A stretch of DNA of 64,000 bases, from positions 20,101,501-20,165,500 of the forward strand of contig NC_065577.1 of the NCBI RefSeq assembly GCF_937616625.2, written 5' to 3'. The DNA comes from Mercurialis annua. Taxonomy: Eukaryota > Streptophyta > Magnoliopsida > Malpighiales > Euphorbiaceae. The notes below the pieces were generated by a model. The model saw only the letters and a list, made by a program, of their open reading frames with translations. It had not been told where the DNA came from and did no database searches. The translations under genes were made by a program, and so were the position numbers. Positions 36,918-48,673 of this stretch are shown in pieces (the stretch's first letter is position 1; each line of letters opens with the position of its first letter).

Positions 36918-37042
36918 GTGGTAACTCGGTGTGAGCATAGCTCTCGGGACCAGGTAGAGTAACTCGGTGTAATTCAGCTCTTGGGACTCTGGTATAAGTG
37001 TGGTCAGTGGTAACTCGGTGTAGCTCAGCTCTCGGGACCAGA
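36918..37042 (+). repeat. Direct repeats with GTAACTCGGTGT / CTCTCGGGACC in LTR B
   Basis: Three spaced copies of GTAACTCGGTGT followed by AGCTCTCGGGACC-like sequence. Counterparts are at 28458-28580 in the 5' LTR and 63207-63314 in LTR C. LTR A has a different set here, built on GAGATACGTCT (22391-22500). Confidence 0.8.
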
Positions 37043-37633
37043 CCTATTGGATTATGTTTATTATTTAGAATTGTGGATTAGGGTTCCAACTATTATTCGT
37101 AATATCGTTGTTAAATGTTTTAAACGGTTTTAAAGGTTTTCCACTTAATAAATGTAGATAGCGGTATAAACTCATCTCAGTATATCTGACCCCGTTGTTT
37201 TCCCAATTTTTCCCAGGGTTATGATCTGAGAGAGTCTGGTGATCTCCGCATTTACTTTTCTTCGGAGGTTCCATTTATTTTAGTAGAACTATCAACTATT
37301 TCATTCTTAGACCGCAGTAGTTGACTAGATATCTTTATTTTATTTTAGTTGTTGTCGGATTGGCCCGACTGGATTTTATTGCTTTGGCATGGTATATTGT
37401 TATTCAGAATTATTTATGTTAAGACGAATTAATACTATTATTGAAAAGCATGTTATTTTAATTGCTGAAATATTGTAACTGCTAGATTTAGGCTGAAGTC
37501 TCGGTTGCCCCCGAGCATTGGTTTTCTACAGGTTTATGTGTTTGTATGTTAAATGAAAGGCTAGCTACGGGTTTTGGTACTACATTACCTATACCCTAGC
37601 GCCGGTCGCCATTCATGAAAATGGGTCGTGACA

Positions 37634-40600
37634 CGTTTTCCCTGTTTAACGGTTTAAGCCAAAAGTTTACAAGCGTTACGAAACAAATCCGAATGTTTCA
37701 CCTTTATAGCGATTTAAGTCAAACGTTTACAAGTGTTACAGAACAAAAACGAACGTTTCAACTTTTTAGCGATATAAGCCAAACGTTTAAAACGTTTTGC
37801 AACAAATCCAAGAGTTTCACCTTTTTAGCAATTTAAGCCAAACGTTTACAAACATTACGAAACAAATCCGAACGTTTCCCCTTTTTAGCGATTTAAGCCA
37901 AACGTTTACAAACAGTACGAAACAAATCCAAACGTTTCACCCTTTTAGCGATTTAAGCCAAACGATTACAAACGTTACAAAACAAATCCAAACGTTTCAC
38001 ATTTTTAGAGACTTATGCGAAACGTTTACAAACGTTACGAAACAAATCCAAGCGTTTCACCTTTTTAGCAATTTAAGTGAAACGTTTACAAAAGTTACGA
38101 AACAAATCCAAATGTTTCTCCATTTTAGCGATTTAAGCCAAACGTGTAAAACGTTAAGAAGCAAATCTAAACGTTTCCCCTTTTTAGCCATTTAAGTCAA
38201 ATGTTTAGAAACGTTACGAAGCAAATCCAAACGTTTCACATTTTTAGCAATTTAAGCCAAACACTTACAAACATTACGAAACAAATCCAAGAGTTTTACC
38301 TTTTTTGCGAATTAAGCAAAACGTTTACAAAATGATACGAAACAAATCCAAGCGTTTCACCTTTTTAGCAATATAAGCCAAACGTTTGTAAACGTTAAGA
38401 AACAAATCCAAACATTTCACCTTTTAGCGATTGAAGCCAAACGTTTACAAATGTTTCGAAACAAAGCCAAACGTTTACAAATGTTACGAAACAAAGTCAA
38501 ACGTTTACAAAATGATACGAAACAAATCCAAGCGTTTCCCCAATTTATGCCAAACAATTACAAAGGTTAGGAAACAAAACCAAACGTTTCGCCTTTTAAT
38601 CAATTTAAGCCAAACGTTTACAAACTTTATGAAACATATCCAAGTGTTTCACCTTTTTAGCAATATAACCCAAAAGTTCACAAACATTACGAAAAGAATC
38701 CAAATGTTTCCCCATTTTAGCATTTTAAGCCAAATGTTTCCCCATTTTAGCGATTTAAGGCAAACGTTTACAAACATTATGAAACAAAACCAAACGTTTA
38801 AAACGTTACGAAAAAAATCTAATGGTTTCACATTTTTATCCATTTAAACCAAACGTTTACAAACATTACGGAACAAACCAAATGTTTCATATTTGTAGGG
38901 ATTTAAGCCAAACGTTTACAAACTTTACAAAACAAATCCAAACGTTCACCTTTTTAGCAAATTAAGCCAAACGTTTACAAATGTTATGAAACAAATCCAA
39001 ACGTTTCACCTTTTTAGCGACTTAAGCCAAATGTTTACAAACGTTACTAAACAAAATAAAATGTTTCACTTTTTTAGCAAATTAAGCCAAATGTTTAAAA
39101 CGTTACGAAATAAATCCAAACGTTTACAAACACTACGGAACAAAAACAAACATTTCACATTTTTAGCAATTTAAGCCAAACGCTTACAAATGTTACGAAA
39201 TAAAATCAAACGTTTCAACCTTTTAGCGGTTGATGCCAAACGTTTACAAACGTAACGAAACAAATCCAAATTTTTCACCTTTTTAGAGATTTGAGCCAAA
39301 CATTTACAATCCTTACGAAAAAATCCTAACGTTTCACCTTTTTAGCGATTTATGCCAAACGTTTACAAAGGTTACAAAACAATGTTTCACCTTTATAGAT
39401 ATTTTACCCAAACGTATACACACGTTACAAAACAAAACCAAACGTTTAAAACGTTACGAAACAAATCCAAACATTTCACATTTTTAGCTATTTAAGCAAA
39501 ACGTTTACAAACGTTACGAAATAAAACCAAGCGTTTCACCTTTTGAGCAATTTAAGCCAAACGTTTACAAACGTTATGAAACAAATCCAAGTGTTTCACC
39601 TTTTTAGCAATTAAAGCCAAACGTTTACAAACGTTACGAAATAAATCCTAACGTTTCCCCTTTTTAGCGATTTAAGCCAAACGTTTACAAACGTTACGAA
39701 ACAAATCCAAACGTTTCACCTTTTTAGCGATTTAAGCCAAACGTTTACAAAAGCTACCAAGAAATCAAAACGTTTCACCTTTTTAGCGATCTAAGCCGAA
39801 CGTTTACAAACCTTGCGAAAAAATCCAAATGTTTCACCTTTTTTTGCAATTTAAGCCAAACTTTATCAAACTATACGAAACAAATTCAAATGTTTCACAT
39901 TTTTAGCAATTTAAGTCAAATGGTTAAAAAAGTTCCGAAACAAATTCAAACGTTTACAAACGTTACGAAACAAATCCAATCTTTTCAACTTTTTAGCAAT
40001 TTAAGCCAAACATTTGCAAACGTTACGAAACATAACCAAACATTTCACCTTTTTAACGATTTAAGCCAAACGTTTATAACGTTACGAAACCAATACAAAT
40101 GTTTAAAACGTTACGAAACAAATTTACGAAATAAATCCAAACATTTCACATTTTTGCGATTTAAGCCAAATGTTTACAAACGTTACGAAACAAATCCAAA
40201 CGTTTCACCTTTTAAGCGACTTAAGCCAAACTTTTACAAACTTTACGAAACAAATCCAAATGTTTCACCTTTTTAGCGATTTAAGCCAAACGTTACGAAA
40301 TAAATCCAAGCGTTTCACCTTTTGAGCGATTTTAGCCAAACATTTATAAACGTTACGAAACAAAACCAAACGTTTAAACGTTTACAAACGTTACGAAACA
40401 AAACCAAATGTTTCATATTTTTAGCGATTTAAGCCAAACGTTTACAAACGCTACGAAACAAAACCAAACGTTTCACCTTTTTAGCAATTTAAGCCAAACG
40501 TCTACAGACGCTACAAAATAAATCCAAATGTTTGACCTTTTTCGCGATTTAAGCCAAAAATTTACAAACGTTACAAATCAAATCCAGATGTTTTAAATGT

Positions 40601-42405
40601 TACAAAACAAATCCAAATGTTTCCCCTTTTTAGCAATTTAAGCCAAACTTTTACAAACATTACGAAACAAATCCAAACGTTTCATCTGAATAGCGATTTA
40701 AGCCAAATAATCACAAACGTAAAGAAACAAATCAAAACGTTTCACCTTTTTAGCGATTTAAATCAAACGTTTCGTTTCACCATTTTAGCAATATAAGCCA
40801 AAAATTTTAAACGTTTCGCAACAAATCCAAGCGTTTCACTTTTTAGAAATTTAAGCAAAATGTTTACACACGTTACGAAACAAATCGAAACATTTCACCT
40901 TTTTAGCGATATAAGCCAATTGTTTACAAACAATACGAAACAAATCCAAACGTTTCACCTTTTTAGCGATTTAAGCCAAACGTTAACAAACATTATGAAA
41001 CAAATCCAAACGTTTCATATTATGAGCTATTTATGCCAAATGTTTACAAACGTTACGAAACAAAACCAAACGTTATGAAACAAATCCGAGCGTTTCACCT
41101 TTTTAGCAATTTACGCAAAACGTTTACAAACTTTACGAAACAAATCCAAACGTTTCCCCATTTTAGTGTTTTAAGCCAAACATTTACAAACATTACGAAA
41201 CAAAACCAAACGTTTAAAATGTTATAAAACAAATCCAAAGCTTTCAAATTTTTAGCCATTTAAACCAAACGTTTACAAACTTTACTAAACAAAACCAAGC
41301 GTTTCACCTTTTGAGCAATTTAAGCCAAACGTTTACCAATGTTACGAAACAAATCCAAGCGTTTCACCTTTTTAGCAATTAAAGCCAAACGTTTACAAAC
41401 GTTACGAAATAAATCCAAACGTTTCCCCTTTTTAGCGATTTATGCCAAACGTTTACAAACGTTACGAAACAAATCCAAACGTTTCACCTTTTTAGCGATT
41501 TAAGCCAAACGTTTACAAACGTTACTAAAAAAATCCAAAAGTTTCACCTTTTGCGATTTAAGCCAAACATTTACAAAAATTACAAAAGAAATCAAAACGT
41601 TTCACCTTTTTAGCGATCTAAGCCGAATGTTTAGAAACGTTGCGAAAAAATCCAAATGTTTCACCTTTTTTTGCAATTTAAGCCAAACATTATCAAACTT
41701 TACGAAACAGATTCAAATGTTTCACATTTTTAGCAATTTAAGCCAAATGGTTAAAAAAGTTCCGAAACAAATTCAAACGTTACGAAACAAATCCAATCGT
41801 TTCACCTTTTTAGCAATTTAAGCCAAACATTTGCAAACGTTACGAAACATAACCAAACATTTCACCTTTTTAACGATTTAAGCCAAACGTTTATAACGTT
41901 ACGAAACCAATACAAACGTTTAAAACGTTACGAAACAAATTTACGAAATAAATCCAAACATTTCACATTTTTGCGATTTAAGACAAATGTTTACAAACGT
42001 TACGAAACAAATCCAAACGTTTCACCTTTTTAGCGACTTAAGCCAAACTTTTACACACTTTACGAAACAAATCCAAATGTTTCACCTTTTTAGCGATTTA
42101 AGCCAAACGTTACGAAACAAAACCAAATGTTTCATATTTTTAGCAATTTAAGCCAAACGTTTACAAACGCTACGAAACAAACCCAAACGTTTCACCTTTT
42201 TAGCAATTTAAGCCAAACGTCTACAGACGTTACGAAATAAATCCAAATGTTTCACCTTTTTAGCGATTTAAGCCAAACATTTACAAATGTTACAAATCCA
42301 ATCCAAATGTTTTAAACGTGACGAAACAAATCCAAACGTTTCCCCTTTTTAGGAATTTATGCCAAACGTTTACAAACGTTACGAAACAAATCCAAACGTT
42401 TCACC
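37634..42405 (+). repeat. 60-bp satellite array, right block part 1 (forward orientation)
   Basis: About 80 copies of the unit GATTTAAGCC AAACGTTTAC, AAACGTTACGAAACAAATCC, AAACGTTTCACCTTTTTAGC (20 bases each), opposite in orientation to the array at 1-14160. It begins abruptly after the gypsy LTR end at 37633 and is interrupted at 42405 by a CACTA transposon. Several variant strings recur about 1.8 kb apart (for example near 39884 and 41711). The start of the block (37640-38450) resembles 54040-54950 in the second part. Confidence 0.97.
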
Positions 42406-42408
42406 TGT
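42406..42408. other. Target-site duplication TGT (left copy)
   Basis: TGT directly before the CACTA terminus. The same three bases follow the other terminus (50673-50675). Three-base duplications are the rule for this superfamily. Removing the element and one TGT restores a normal satellite monomer. Confidence 0.93.
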
Positions 42409-42440
42409 CACTACTACATATCAGCTTTTTTGCAACGGAA
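42409..42440 (+). repeat. CACTA terminal inverted repeat, left
   Basis: CACTACTACATATCAGCT then TTTTTGCAACGGAA. It matches the complement of the right end (50641-50672) with four or five differences over about 30 bases; the first eight are identical. Confidence 0.93.
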
Positions 42441-42850
42441 AATTCCGTCGCAATTCAATCATATTCCGTCGTAAATACACTGTTGCCACGGATTTGCGAC
42501 AGAATTAGCCCGTCGCAAAATGTCTGGTCGCTAAAATATTAGCGACCAGGGTGTCGCAAATATGGCGACGGCCAGCCCGTCGCCATATCCAAACACACCG
42601 TCGCCCATGTCGTCTCCCAAAAAATTAAAAGGGAGACGTATTGGCGACGGATTTAAATATTTTGCGACGGATGTTATCCGTCGCAAACTATATATGTTTT
42701 GCGACGGAAGCATTGCCTTCGAAAAATGATGTAAGTTTGCGACGTATATGTGTCCGTCGCAAACTTGCATCATTTTGCTACGGCAATGCTTCCGTCGCGA
42801 AATGGCAATATTTGCGACGGAAAATATTCCGTCGCAAAACACGTCGCAAT
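42441..42850. repeat. CACTA left subterminal repeats with foldback
   Basis: More than fifteen copies of GCGACGG or close variants, in both orientations. The stretch 42697-42802 folds back on itself: GCGACGGAAGCATTGCC on the left pairs with GGCAATGCTTCCGTCGC on the right, and AGTTTGCGACG with CGTCGCAAACT further in. In En/Spm such zones bind TnpA and are needed for excision. Confidence 0.88.
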
Positions 42851-43077
42851 TTGGAAATAAATTTTCTATTTTTCGTCCGTTTTCCTATTCAATTCACGAC
42901 GATTATAATCTGTAAAATCTATTATTTGCAACTCTCAGTAAAACTCAATTTCCAAAAACGAACGATTTCATATAAAAACATGTTATATTTTACATATCGT
43001 AAGAAAATGTATAAAACAAGAAAACACAAAATGTATAAAGTGACAAAATACAAAATGTCAGAAATACAAACATGACA

Positions 43078-44833
43078 CTACAAAGTTGGAGTGTCGTCAT
43101 CGTCTGAAGGACTTGGGGGTGGGCGATACTGCGGAGGAAGAGTCTGCATCATCTTCGCCATCTCGGCTTGAATAATCTCGGCCATCCTCTCATTGGTTCT
43201 CGCCTGCTGGGCACGGAGATCCTCCACCTCAGTGGTAATCTGGCGCAGTCCATCCTGGATCCCTGCCTACACACGCCGCTCGATCTCCTCCTCAGTTCGC
43301 TATGACTGTGTGGACCTGGTCCTCGCCCTACTAGACGTCGTCGTATCCACGTACGCACTAGTCGCTGAACCCAACCCGTAGACACGCCGCTTCTTGTTGA
43401 CGCCCTCGATATCCAGAAATAGTTGGGTCTCGTCGACTTCCGCCGTGCTATAAGAACCACCATCTCCAGTCGGCGGCTGCGATGCAGCAGCAAGTCTTTG
43501 AGCAATTGCATCCTACAAAAAGATTGAAAACATATCACATAACGGCTAATTAAAACGTATAACACATGAAATGTAAGTATAAATCCTAACGAAAATTCGG
43601 CAGCATTTCCTCTATAATTTGATCAACACCCATTTTTCAGGGACATCCTGCAAACATATAGATTTCATATACAACCCACCGGCTGTTAACACACCTAATC
43701 TAACATTTACAATTTAAATTAAAACACATTTTACACTAATTTAATCTAACACTTCAGTAAAGTAAAACAACTACTAAAATTATATAGGTTTATGACTTAC
43801 ACTCATATCTTGGGCCTTCTTGTCTACCATGACACCCTTATCAGCTTTCGTGGAGTGCATACGAGTATACAGCTCTGTTGCGGTAGGCTTGCGGCCGAGC
43901 TCTTCAGCCTAAAAGAAAAATATTATAGCTTGTTAGTTCATCAGAAAATCAGAAAATAAAAGATAGTTGTAAATAAAAAAGAATTCTAGAAACAAACCAA
44001 CACATCCATATGTCGGATGGCAGAACGGGATCCTCCTGTATGGCGTACTGGTCCGGAACCGGCTCCCGCAGGCTCGCTCATCCGATTAGCGCGAGCTACA
44101 TCGGACTTCTTCTTCTCGTCCTCTGACGCCCAGACGGCCTGCCAGGAATCCCAGATATCTTGGCTGATCGAGGTATGTTTTACGTCCTTCTCTCTCATCC
44201 TGTGAATAATGTCCTTGTATCGGTTGGCAGCATGCGTCATGAATACACTTTTGATGACATCGTCGCTGAAATCCGCAGTATCCCACCAGTATTCCTTTTG
44301 CAAAACATAACACCAAGTTTCAGTTAGTAATTTTGCGTTAGTCTAAATACGAACTTTAAAATGAACAATTTATTACCTTCAATTCCTCCCAATAGAAATC
44401 TCTCTGCTCTGGAGTCAGAAACCGCCAGGCTCACCCATTCTTGAACCAGGACTTTCTAATGATCTCCTGCATAGACCGGGAGATTGGTCCAGAGTTCAAC
44501 AGCCTCTCCCTGCGAGGTTACAACAAACTTTTACTTTCTATAGTAAAACGATAAAAAAAAAATTAATAAAAATTTACATTCTTACCTGCTGGCATCTGGG
44601 AAACACAGTGCCCTCCCCTGATCATCCAGCTTTGCAGGGGGCTCTCCTGGCTGTCGGGGCTGAACAGGGGGTGCCGCCTCCACCTCCTGCTGCTGATCCT
44701 GAACAGGGATATCCTCAACAGGGGCACGCACAGCTGGGTTACCCCGACCACGACCTCTAGCTGAGTTACGCCGACGTCCCCGACCTCTAGTCGGATCACC
44801 TGAACCACCCTGCCCTCTCATACCTGCAGACAT
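43078..44833 (-). pseudogene. CACTA TnpA-like protein (Transposase_24 family), broken
   Basis: Second CACTA gene, of the plant Ptta/En/Spm (Transposase_24) family; TnpA-type proteins bind the subterminal motifs. By splice signals and frame I place exons at 44833-44586, 44509-44377, 44294-43998, 43908-43801, about 43647-43591, and 43512-43078. Exon 1 (ATG at 44833) codes for an Arg/Gly-rich stretch with RGRGRRR-like basic runs, then a Pro-rich acidic part. Exons 2-3 carry SMQEIIRKSWFKNG, TPEQRDFYWEELK, EYWWDTADFSDDVIKSVF and HTSISQDIWDSWQAVW. Exon 4 has GRKPTATELYTRMH. The last exon ends in a predicted coiled coil (EEEIERR, EVEDLRAQQARTNERMAEII) and an acidic tail. In-frame stops: 44431-44433, 43300-43302, 43267-43269. 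The frame of the 57-nt fifth exon is uncertain and it contains a stop. No function is expected. Confidence 0.82.
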
Positions 44834-45030
44834 TAAAATATGTTTCGTTCCACATATAACAATTTAACAATTATAGCAAAACATTACAGAAAAATATATT
44901 ATAAAAAAATACATTTTTAATTGTTAACAATTTAATATATTTAAATTAATTAATACATTTAATAATATAACTAATTCATTACAATAATAAATGAATACAA
45001 CTAACAAAAACTGCAAAAATATCAAATACG

Positions 45031-48000
45031 TCAGTCAAGTTGTTCTTCATCTTCGTCTGATGAGGATGGCGGAAGTTCTTCTTCTTCATCTTCATCAGGA
45101 GGGATTTGCAACGCATCTTCGTCCGCCACCTCATTCAGGTCAGCTAAATTTGTGAGATTGTCGTCCGTTTCAACTATAAGGGGATTTTCTTCAATGTCCT
45201 CTTGAAAGGCCGGGAAAATCGCATCGGGCATGTCAAGTTCTGATCGTGCCTTAATTTTGCAAACTGCCCACCAATTTACTTTGTCCCGTTTTTTACTTGG
45301 ATATGGAAGGTAGTGAACTTGGTCAGCCTGTTCTGCCAAAATGAACGGTTCTATTTATTGTACCTGCGTCTGTGATTAACATCTACCAAGTTGTATCGAT
45401 TGGTAGTGTTTGTGCCTGTATCCGTAGGGTCGAACCATTCGCATTTAAAAATGGTGGTCTGCTTCATTGGTAGAGCTGGATACTCTAACTCAATTATGTC
45501 AGTTAGCACTCCATAAAAGTCATTTTCACCCTCATCATATTCTGTTCCCCTTACGCAGACACCGCTATTCATTGTAAGCTGATCCTGCCCATATCCCTGA
45601 GTAAGAAATTTGAAGCCGTTTACATAGTATCCCTTATATGTGGTGACCTTTCTACACGGTCCCTTTGCGAGACTCAGAATAAACGGATTAGTACAGACAG
45701 TTGGATCTTTCACCTGTGGGGAGTTAGAAATTTGTAAGATTTATAAACCTTATTATAAAAATGAAAGTCCATTGTTATAAGATACATACATATTGTTCGA
45801 ACCAAGAGGCGAAATCACTTTCAAGCACCCTTTCAATTTCTGTTTCACTTATGCCACTGTTCCTTTCGCGCAATCCGGCCACAAAAACCCTTTAAATGGA
45901 AGAGGCCCAAACTACATCAAATTCTAGCAAATATGTGAAATATTACACTATATTTAAATGCTTACTTTCGATGATCTTCGATTTCGGAACAATTCAGAAG
46001 AACATAGGTCCGAGCAGCGATGATCTCATTGTCTTCAAGATATCTCCTACCGCTACCACGCAACGGCTTTCCCTTAGGTTTAAAAATTCCCAGTCTGTCG
46101 GCATCTTCATCGATATCCATATCACAAGTTTCATTTCTTCCCAAACGCACGGGTAACATCGGATCACCTTCAGCAAAATAATAGGATGCAAATTTAGCGA
46201 TTTCTTCTTGCAGATATCCACTACTAATGCTCCCTTCCACCCTACCTTTATTAGTGACCTTTTTTTTCAATTTCCTCAAATATCTGTAACCGGATATTAG
46301 TATTAGTAATATGAACAGATGGATTCGGGAAAAAACCATGACTAATTGATTACCTTTCAAATGGATACATCCAGCGATACTGAACCAGTCCTGCCATCAT
46401 AGCTTCATACGGAAGATGCACGGGTAGATGCTCCATATAGTCAAAAAAGCTGGGTGAAAATATACGTTCCAACTTACACAGGATTTTTGGGATCTTAGTT
46501 TCCATACGGTTTAGATCTTCCTGTGACAGTGACGTGGAAGTTAACTCCCTGAAGAAGATACTTAACTCTGTTAGAGGCTCCCACACGTTTTTTGGAAGTA
46601 GCTCCCGAAGAGCGATTGACAGAAGTCGTTGCATAAAAACACGGCAGTCATGACTTTTCATTCCATGCATTTTTAGCCCCTTTAGATCAACACATCTAGA
46701 CAAGTTTGACGCGTACCCGTCTGGAAACTTTATTTTCTGAATCCACTCAAGCAAAATTCATTTTGAATCCCTATCCAAAGCATACGTTGCCTTTGGAAAT
46801 CTCCTAGTTGCCGGATATTTAGCTAACCCTGGCCGATCACAGATGTCGTTCAACTCTTCACGAGATTTTGCATGGTCTTTTGTTTTCCCAGGGACATTGA
46901 GAACGGTATTAAAAATGTTATCGAAGACATTTTTCTCAATGTGCATGACATCGAGATTGTGACGTATTACATTCGTTCTCCAATAAGGCAAATCCCAAAA
47001 GATACTTTTTTTACTCCACCCATGATCTTTTGACAGTAAAGTATTAGTAATTTTTGCACCCGGCTCAAATCCCTTCTTAAACCCCAGTCGATCAATCTCT
47101 GCTAACAGTTCATCTCCAGTTCTCACACCTGCAAACCTTTTGCCGATCTCTCGTTTCCCCTTACGGAGATCAGTAACATTTCTACGAAATTGGTGATTCG
47201 GATGCAAAAACTTGCGATGGCAATCAAACCACGATTGTTTATCGCTTTTATCCAGTGTGAATGCATCGGTGTTTTCCATGCAGTACGGGCATGCTTTTCT
47301 ACCAGCAGTGCTCCAACTAGACAACATAGAATAAGCGGGAAAGTCATTTATTGTCCACATAAGAGCCGCTTTTAGTTGAAAATTCTGACGCTTATGAACG
47401 TCATATGTTTGGACTCCGCATTCCCACAGTTGGTTCAACTCTGCAATCAGCGGCTGTAGGAAGATATTCATTAGGTGTTTCGGGTTTCTAGGCCCTAGTA
47501 CCAATACCGTTTAAAACATAAACTCATCCTTCATGCACATGCCTGGGGGGAGATTGTACGGCGTCAAAATGACCGGCCACGAGGAATACTGCTGCCCAAA
47601 ATTGGTAAATGGCTGAAACCCATCGGAGCATAAGCCTAATCTGATATTTCTCCCTTCATCGGCAAACTCAGAATGCAGTTCACTAAAACGTTTCCAAGCC
47701 GGAGAGTCGGACGGGTGGCACATCTTATCACCATCCATCTCGTGGTCTGCGTGCCACGTCATATGCCGAGCAGTGGCTTTCGAAGCGTACAACCTCTGTA
47801 GCCTCGGAGTTATTGGAAAATAGAACATTTTACTATATGGCACGTTAGCCTTTCTTATTGTGGATTTTCCGTGGGTCACAGGTTTCCACCGCGCATAATT
47901 GCAAACTTTGCAGTGCGTTAGATCCGCGTCCTCCCCCTAATAAATCATACAGTTATAGAAACAACAGTCAATAACCTCAACCTGCAACCCCAAACCTTTG

Positions 48001-48673
48001 ACCAGCTTCTTAATTTTAGCAAAATTCGTTGGCATCTTGTTGTCCTCCGGGAGCAGCTCCTGTATCAATCCGCATACGTCGTCAACTAAAGCTACTGAAT
48101 CCTTATGTCGACACTTGATCTCCATCACTTCAGCAGATGCAGAAAATGGAGAGTGTCTGCTATTCCCAGGCCATATGTCTTCTTCAGCCGCACGCATCAT
48201 ATCATAAAATTTTTGAGCTTCAGCATTCGGGAGCTCATCTTCAGGAAACGTTATTTCTGGACTGGCCGCATCAAGAATCATTGTTTGAGCGGAACTGACT
48301 CACCTGGCCCCTCATTTTCATAGTCGAACTTAACATCCTGCTCTGGTAACTGTGCAAGGGGAGGGGGGTTCAAAACGCTCCCCTCGCCATGAAAAACCCA
48401 TACTTGGTAACCTTTCACGAACCCATTCTTCAATAGATGGAATTCCACCTCATCGACATCCCGAGAGCTTGTATTTCGACAACCTCTCTTAGGGCAGGGG
48501 CATTTTATCTGTACTCCACTCATACAAGCCGGATGCCGTAATGCAAACCGGACAAACTCCTTCACATGCTCCTTATACCCTGTGGTTAGCAGCCCGTTTG
48601 TGTGGCTCATGTACATCCAACTGCGGTCTGTCTCCATTTCTGTAGCGCGGATAATTAGAGGTCGGGTTTTCAC
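45031..48673 (-). pseudogene. CACTA transposase (tnp2 / TnpD-like), broken
   Basis: Catalytic transposase of the CACTA element. Domains in order from 48673: Transposase-associated domain (DRSWMYMSHTNG, IKCPCPKRGC, HLLKNGFVKGYQVWVFHGE); tnp2/Transposase_21 (47879 to about 46760) with GLCSDGFQPF, NDFPAYSMLSSWSTAGRKAC and LDVMHIEKNVFDNIF; DUF4218 (46754-46283), with LPKNVWEPLTELSIFF and ending MYPFERYLRKLKKK; DUF4216 (45713-45031), with FKCEWFDP and YNLVDVNHRRRYN; and an acidic Asp/Glu/Ser tail. Three short introns fit GT-AG rules and restore the frame: 46284-46353, 45890-45965 and 45714-45789. Breaks: frameshift near 48281, stops at 47937-47939, 47511-47513 and 46758-46760, and a one-base frameshift near 45352. 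Stop-to-start gap to the TnpA-like gene is about 200 bp. Start choice: the ATG at 48673 lies shortly before the first conserved motif; upstream exons are possible. Confidence 0.9.

Larger units (their letters stand above)
34723..37633 (+). mobile_element. Full 3' LTR of gypsy element B
   Basis: 2,911 bp from TGTAATATCCCGG to GGGTCGTGACA. The left end is set by the polypurine tract, the right end by the abrupt return of satellite at 37634. The last 1,871 bp match the truncated 5' LTR at 27301-29171. The first 300 bp hold a cluster of dyad symmetries (34862-35021). Two groups of short direct repeats lie further in (36137-36216 and 36918-37042). It is closely related to LTR C at 60955 and less so to LTR A. 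I found no convincing TATA box. Confidence 0.93.

Noticed and set aside
37634..42405. CRISPR-like array
   Set aside because: Repeats are contiguous 60-bp units without unique spacers, and the genome is a plant's.
42531..42842. 103-codon minus-strand frame at the CACTA left end
   Set aside because: It is made of GCGACGG subterminal repeats and has no similarity to known transposase parts.
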